The notes beneath the pieces were generated by a model, which saw only the letters and a program-made list of their open reading frames with translations, did no database searches and was not told the origin of the DNA. Source: Opitutaceae bacterium (GTDB lineage Bacteria; Verrucomicrobiota; Verrucomicrobiia; Opitutales; Opitutaceae). From it: DNA of 17,364 nucleotides. The translations under genes were made by a program, and so were the position numbers. The stretch is from assembly GCA_016715765.1 (NCBI GenBank), contig JADJZJ010000054.1, positions 1 through 17,364 on the forward strand. Direction: 5' to 3'. Below, in pieces: positions 13,267-17,364 of the stretch (positions are counted from its first letter, which is position 1; each line of letters opens with the position of its first letter).

Positions 13267-14289
13267 ATGCAACCGCTCCGTCACCTCCTCCCCGCCGCCC
13301 TGATCCTCCTCGCCGGCTGCACCAAGCACGCCGCCCCGGCAGCCAACCCCGCCGCCGCGCTCCCCGCGGCCAAGGTCCGCCTCGCCGTGGCGGTCGCCGA
13401 GGACCATCCCGCTGTGACCGAGGTCACCGGCACCATCCGCCCCGTGCAGCGCGCGCAACTCGCCGCCAAGGTCATGGGGACCATCGAGGAACTGCCGGTC
13501 ACCCTCGGCCAGCGCGTGGCCGCCGGCGACCTGCTCGTGAAAATCTCCGTGGGTGAAATCACCGCCCGGCTCGCCCAGGCGCAGTCCCAGTTCAATGTCG
13601 CCAAGCGCGACCTGGAACGGGAACGCGACCTCCTCGGCAAGGGCGCGAGCACCGCCGACATGGTTCGCGGCCTCGAGGACCGGTTCACCATGACCCAGGC
13701 CATGGTCCGCGAAGCCGAGGTGATGCTCGGCTATGCCGAGGTCCGCGCCCCCTTTGCCGGGGTCATCGCCCGCAAGCTCGTCAATGCCGGCGACCTGGCC
13801 TCCCCCGGCTTCCCGCTGCTTGAACTCGAGGGCACCGACGCCTTCCAGGTCGAGGCGGCCGTGCCCGACTCGCTCACCGGCAACCTGGCCCCCGGCACCG
13901 CGCTGACCGTCACCGCGGGCGGCCAGACCTTTGTGGCGACGCTGGCCGAGCTTTCCTCGGCCGCCGACGCCAGCGCCCGCAGCGTCCTGGCCAAGCTGAC
14001 CGTGCCCGCCGGCACCGCCGTGCGCTCCGGCCAGTTCGTCCGCGTGTCGGTGCCCGGCGCCCCGGTCCGCGCCCTCCTGGTTCCGGCCGCCGCCATCTCC
14101 GTCCTCGGCCAGATGGAGCGCGTCTTCGTGGCCGGTGAGGGCAGCCGCGCCGTCCTCCGCCTGGTGAAATCCGGCGCCAGTCAGGACGGCCGCACGGAAA
14201 TCCTCTCCGGCCTCGACGCCGGCGAGAAGGTCGTCGTCAACCCGCCCGCCGGCCTGCGCGAAGGGCAAACCCTCGAGATCCTCCCGTGA
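13267..14289 (+). CDS. RND efflux periplasmic adaptor lipoprotein
   Basis: This 340-residue membrane fusion protein has a lipobox LLAGC, with the lipidated Cys at residue 18. The order of parts is typical: beta-barrel strand and first lipoyl half (RAQLAAKVMGTIEELPVTLGQRVAAGDLL, 62-90), helical hairpin (about 98-155), second lipoyl half (YAEVRAPFAGVIARKLVNAGD, 156-176), then beta-barrel and membrane-proximal domains. The hairpin is of the short kind seen in RND adaptors. It begins 13 bases after the TolC-like stop and overlaps the permease start by 4 bases (GTGA), so adaptor and permease are probably coupled in translation. It would link the permease to the outer membrane channel. Confidence 0.95.
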   Translation: MQPLRHLLPAALILLAGCTKHAAPAANPAAALPAAKVRLAVAVAEDHPAVTEVTGTIRPVQRAQLAAKVMGTIEELPVTLGQRVAAGDLLVKISVGEITARLAQAQSQFNVAKRDLERERDLLGKGASTADMVRGLEDRFTMTQAMVREAEVMLGYAEVRAPFAGVIARKLVNAGDLASPGFPLLELEGTDAFQVEAAVPDSLTGNLAPGTALTVTAGGQTFVATLAELSSAADASARSVLAKLTVPAGTAVRSGQFVRVSVPGAPVRALLVPAAAISVLGQMERVFVAGEGSRAVLRLVKSGASQDGRTEILSGLDAGEKVVVNPPAGLREGQTLEILP

Positions 14290-17200
14290 GCGCCTCCTCC
14301 CCTTTCCCTGATCCGGCGAAGCAGGGCTTCGCCGGGCGCATGGCGTCGCTGTTCATCGATTCCAAGCTGACGCCCATCGCCGTCGCCGCCTCGCTGCTGC
14401 TCGGCCTCTTCTCGGTCCTGATGCTCCCCCGCGAGGAGGAGCCGCAGATCAAGGTGCCCATGATCGACATCATGGTCGGCATGCCCGGCGCCTCCGCCGC
14501 CGAGGTCGAGAACCGCGTCACGCGGCCGATGGAAAAATTCCTCTGGGAAATCCCCGGCGTCGAATACCTCTACTCCACCGCCAGCCCCGGCGGCAACATG
14601 ACCATCGTCCGCTTCAAGGTCGGCACCGACCTCGAGGCCGCGCTGATCCGCCTCAACCAGAAGCTGCAGGCCAACTTCGACCGCATCCCGCTCGGCGTCA
14701 CCCCGCCGCTCGTGAAGCCGCGGACCATCGACGACGTCCCGATCCTCGCCCTCACCTTCCACAGCGCCCGCTACGACCACGCCACGCTCCGCCGCATCGC
14801 GGCGCAGGTGGACGACACCATCAAGGCGCTCCCCGAGGTCGCCGAAACCACGCTCATCGGCGGACAGCACCGCCAGGTCCGCGTGCAGCTCGATCCCGCC
14901 CGCCTCGCCTCGCGCAACCTCAGCGCCGGCTACCTGGTGCCCATGCTCCAGCAGGCCAACGCCCAGGCCCACACCGGTGCCCAGGCCTCGGTCAACCGCG
15001 AAACCCTCCTGCAGACCGGCACGTTCTTCCGCGACGCCCGCGATGTCGGCGCCGTGGTGATCGGCGTCCACGACGGCCGTCCCGTTTACCTCCGTGATGT
15101 CGCGACCATCACCGACGGTCCCGCCGAGCCCGCCGACTACGTCCTCTTCGGCCGCGGCGGCGCCAGCGCCGGCGACGAGGAAGCCGCCGTCACCTTGAGC
15201 CTGGCCAAGCGCCCCGGCGCCAATGCGGTCGACGTCGTCACCGCCGTCCTCGCCAAGGTGGACGCGCTCAAGGGCACGCTCATTCCGGCCGACATCGCCG
15301 TCGCCGTCACCCGCGACTACGGCGCGACCGCCTCCGAAAAATCCAACGAGCTCCTGCTCCACATGGGCATCGCCGTCTTTGGCGTCGCCGTGCTCATCCT
15401 CCTCTTCCTCGGCTGGCGCGAGTCGCTCGTCGTCCTGCTGGCCATCCCGGTCACGCTCGGTCTCACGCTGCTGGTGTTCTACCTCTACGGCTACACGCTC
15501 AACCGCATCACGCTCTTTGCGCTGATCTTCTCGATCGGCATCCTCGTGGACGACGCGATCGTGGTCGTGGAGAACATCGTCCGCCACATGGCCCTGCCGA
15601 GCTGCCGGCGCAAGCACCTGCTCCAGATCGCCGTCGAGGCCGTGGACGAGGTCGGCAACCCCACCATCCTCGCCACCCTGGCCGTCATCGCCGCCGTGCT
15701 CCCGATGGCCTTTGTCAGCGGCCTCATGGGACCCTACATGCGCCCGATTCCGATCGGCTCGAGCGCGGCGATGATCTTCTCGCTGCTCGTGGCCTTCGTC
15801 GTCACGCCGTGGGCCGCGCTCAAGATCCTCCGCGGCCATGCCAAGACCACCCCCGATGCCGCGGCCTTCGTCGATGCCCCGCTCTCCGAGGAAATGGAAT
15901 CGGTGGACGAACCCATCGCCGAGAACACCTTCACCCGGCTCTACCAGCGCGTCATGCGTCCGCTGCTGGAACACCGGAGCTGGCGCTGGGCCTTCCTCGC
16001 CATCGTCGCCCTGGCCACGGTCGGCTCCATGGGCCTCGTCGGCATCAGTGCGGTCAAGGTCAAGATGCTGCCCTTCGACAACAAGTCCGAGTTCCAGGTC
16101 ATCATCAACCTGCCCGAGGGCAGCACCCTCGAGCAGTCCACCCGGGTCGCCCGCGAGATGGCGGCCGCCCTGCGGATCGAACCCGAGGTGCGCGACTACC
16201 AGGTGTACGCCGGCACCTCCTCGCCGTTCAATTTCAACGGCCTCGTCCGCCACTACTTCATGCGCCGCGGCAGCAATGTCGCCGACCTCCAGGTCAACCT
16301 CCTGCCCAAGCACGAGCGCACGGCGCAGAGCCACGACATCGCCAAGCGCATCCGCCCGCGGCTCACCGCCATCGCCGAGAAATACGGCGCCGTCGTCGCC
16401 GTGGCCGAGGTGCCCCCCGGCCCGCCCGTGCTCCAGACCCTCGTCGCCGAAATCTACGGCCCCACCGAGGAGTCGCGCCTGAAGCTGGCGGAAAAGGTCC
16501 GCGAAATCTACCGCGCCACGCCCGGCGTCGTGGACATCGACTGGTACGTCGAGGAACAGCAGGCCAAGACGGTCTTCCGCGTCGACAAGGCCAAGGCCGC
16601 CCTCCACGGCATCACCGAAGCCGCCATCGCCCGCACCGTGCAACTCGCGGTCCAGGGCTATCCGGTCACGCTGCTCCACTCACCCGCCGATCGCGAGGAC
16701 GTGAACGTCATCCTCGAACTGCCCCGCGCCCTGCGCACGCGGCCCGAGGACATCCTCGCCCTGTCCGTCCGCTCGGAAATGAACCCCGCCGCCCCGCTCG
16801 TCCCGCTCAGCGAGCTGGTCACGGTCGAGCAGACCCGCGGCGAGCGCAACATCTACCGCAAGAACCTGCAGAACGTGACCTACGTCACCGCCGACGTCGC
16901 CGGTGTGGTCGAGAGTCCGGTCTATGCCATCTTCACGATGAACCGCGAGCTCGCCAAGCTCGACGGCCGCGACTTCGGCGGCACGGCGTCCACCGTGAAG
17001 CTCTACAACGCCAGCATGCCCACCGACGACCGCGAGCCGGCCATGAAGTGGGACGGCGAGTGGCAGGTCACCCTCGAGGTCTTCCGCGACCTCGGCCTGG
17101 CCTTCGGCGCCGTGTGCATCCTGATCTACATGCTCATGGTCGGCTGGTTCAAAAACTACTCCACGCCGCTCATCGTGATGACCGTCATCCCCTTCTCCCT

Positions 17201-17364
17201 CGTCGGCATCCTGCCGGCGCATGCGGCGATGGGCGCCTTCTTCACCGCCACCTCCATGATCGGCTTCATGGCCGGCGCCGGCATCGTGGTGCGCAATTCC
17301 ATCATCCTCGTGGACTTCATCGAGCTGCGCCTGAGCCACGGCCGCACGCTGCTCGAGGCCTGCC
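14286..17364 (+). CDS. RND efflux permease, 3' partial
   Basis: This inner-membrane proton-driven pump subunit is open to the window end (1026 codons; about 20-80 residues missing). The first span is TPIAVAASLLLGLFSVLMLP, followed by the porter domain (PGASAAEVENRVTRPMEKFL). The span 4 motif SIGILVDDAIVVVENI carries the acidic proton-relay pair Asp422-Asp423. A second repeat follows and ends in GAGIVVRNSIILVDF. At the position of the AcrB proton-relay Lys940 there is Arg1003. The extracytoplasmic loops are long, as in RND pumps of the HAE/HME type. The substrate cannot be read off; the family seen with DUF2892 and DUF6132 is not a classical AcrB or CzcA. The GTG start overlaps the adaptor stop; an ATG at 14340 is the alternative. 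Confidence 0.95.
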   Translation, partial: MSASSPFPDPAKQGFAGRMASLFIDSKLTPIAVAASLLLGLFSVLMLPREEEPQIKVPMIDIMVGMPGASAAEVENRVTRPMEKFLWEIPGVEYLYSTASPGGNMTIVRFKVGTDLEAALIRLNQKLQANFDRIPLGVTPPLVKPRTIDDVPILALTFHSARYDHATLRRIAAQVDDTIKALPEVAETTLIGGQHRQVRVQLDPARLASRNLSAGYLVPMLQQANAQAHTGAQASVNRETLLQTGTFFRDARDVGAVVIGVHDGRPVYLRDVATITDGPAEPADYVLFGRGGASAGDEEAAVTLSLAKRPGANAVDVVTAVLAKVDALKGTLIPADIAVAVTRDYGATASEKSNELLLHMGIAVFGVAVLILLFLGWRESLVVLLAIPVTLGLTLLVFYLYGYTLNRITLFALIFSIGILVDDAIVVVENIVRHMALPSCRRKHLLQIAVEAVDEVGNPTILATLAVIAAVLPMAFVSGLMGPYMRPIPIGSSAAMIFSLLVAFVVTPWAALKILRGHAKTTPDAAAFVDAPLSEEMESVDEPIAENTFTRLYQRVMRPLLEHRSWRWAFLAIVALATVGSMGLVGISAVKVKMLPFDNKSEFQVIINLPEGSTLEQSTRVAREMAAALRIEPEVRDYQVYAGTSSPFNFNGLVRHYFMRRGSNVADLQVNLLPKHERTAQSHDIAKRIRPRLTAIAEKYGAVVAVAEVPPGPPVLQTLVAEIYGPTEESRLKLAEKVREIYRATPGVVDIDWYVEEQQAKTVFRVDKAKAALHGITEAAIARTVQLAVQGYPVTLLHSPADREDVNVILELPRALRTRPEDILALSVRSEMNPAAPLVPLSELVTVEQTRGERNIYRKNLQNVTYVTADVAGVVESPVYAIFTMNRELAKLDGRDFGGTASTVKLYNASMPTDDREPAMKWDGEWQVTLEVFRDLGLAFGAVCILIYMLMVGWFKNYSTPLIVMTVIPFSLVGILPAHAAMGAFFTATSMIGFMAGAGIVVRNSIILVDFIELRLSHGRTLLEAC

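Noticed and set aside
14181..16679. 832-codon open frame on the minus strand
   Set aside because: It lies opposite the RND permease, is made of Gly, Asp, Glu, His and Arg without any motif, and is the expected antisense shadow of G/C-ending codons.

Overview
The window is GC-rich bacterial chromosomal DNA with short gaps between genes. Gene content, strong G/C preference at third codon positions, starts without Shine-Dalgarno sequences and repeat-filled intergenic gaps suggest Verrucomicrobiota, most like Opitutaceae. This is judged by recognition, not by a database search.

Layout. (1) Positions 2-1644 hold the 3' part of a GH35 beta-galactosidase gene, broken by a one-base deletion just after the catalytic acid/base Glu codon. 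(2) 1645-1988 is a repeat-rich gap. (3) 1989-3113 is a DUF3667-type zinc-ribbon membrane protein. (4) 3264-5987 is the conserved rpmH-rnpA-yidD-yidC cluster: ribosomal protein L34, RNase P protein, YidD and the YidC insertase. dnaA is not next to it, and it is followed by yebC (6112-6864). (5) 7014-8911 is the metX-metW pair for the acylation step of methionine synthesis. (6) 8912-9312 is about 400 bp of nested inverted tandem repeats. (7) 9313-10857 is a class V aminotransferase/cysteine-desulfurase-like PLP enzyme. It converges with (8) an arsR-type repressor gene (minus strand, 11056-11394). (9) Divergent from arsR is an operon running off the window end: DUF2892 membrane protein, DUF6132 membrane protein, TolC-like outer membrane factor, RND adaptor lipoprotein and RND permease (11476-17364).

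The first most interesting item is the arsR-divergent efflux operon. A 22-bp near-palindrome lies between and over both predicted promoters, and the repressor and both small membrane proteins carry cysteines, which suggests a thiol-, sulfur- or metal-responsive efflux system. The second is a recurring intergenic architecture: inverted repeats whose arms are themselves short tandem repeats with a locus-specific period (6, 7, 9 or 10 bp). Two further dispersed repeats (a 26-bp unit in three copies and a 28-bp perfect inverted pair) sit in the same gaps.
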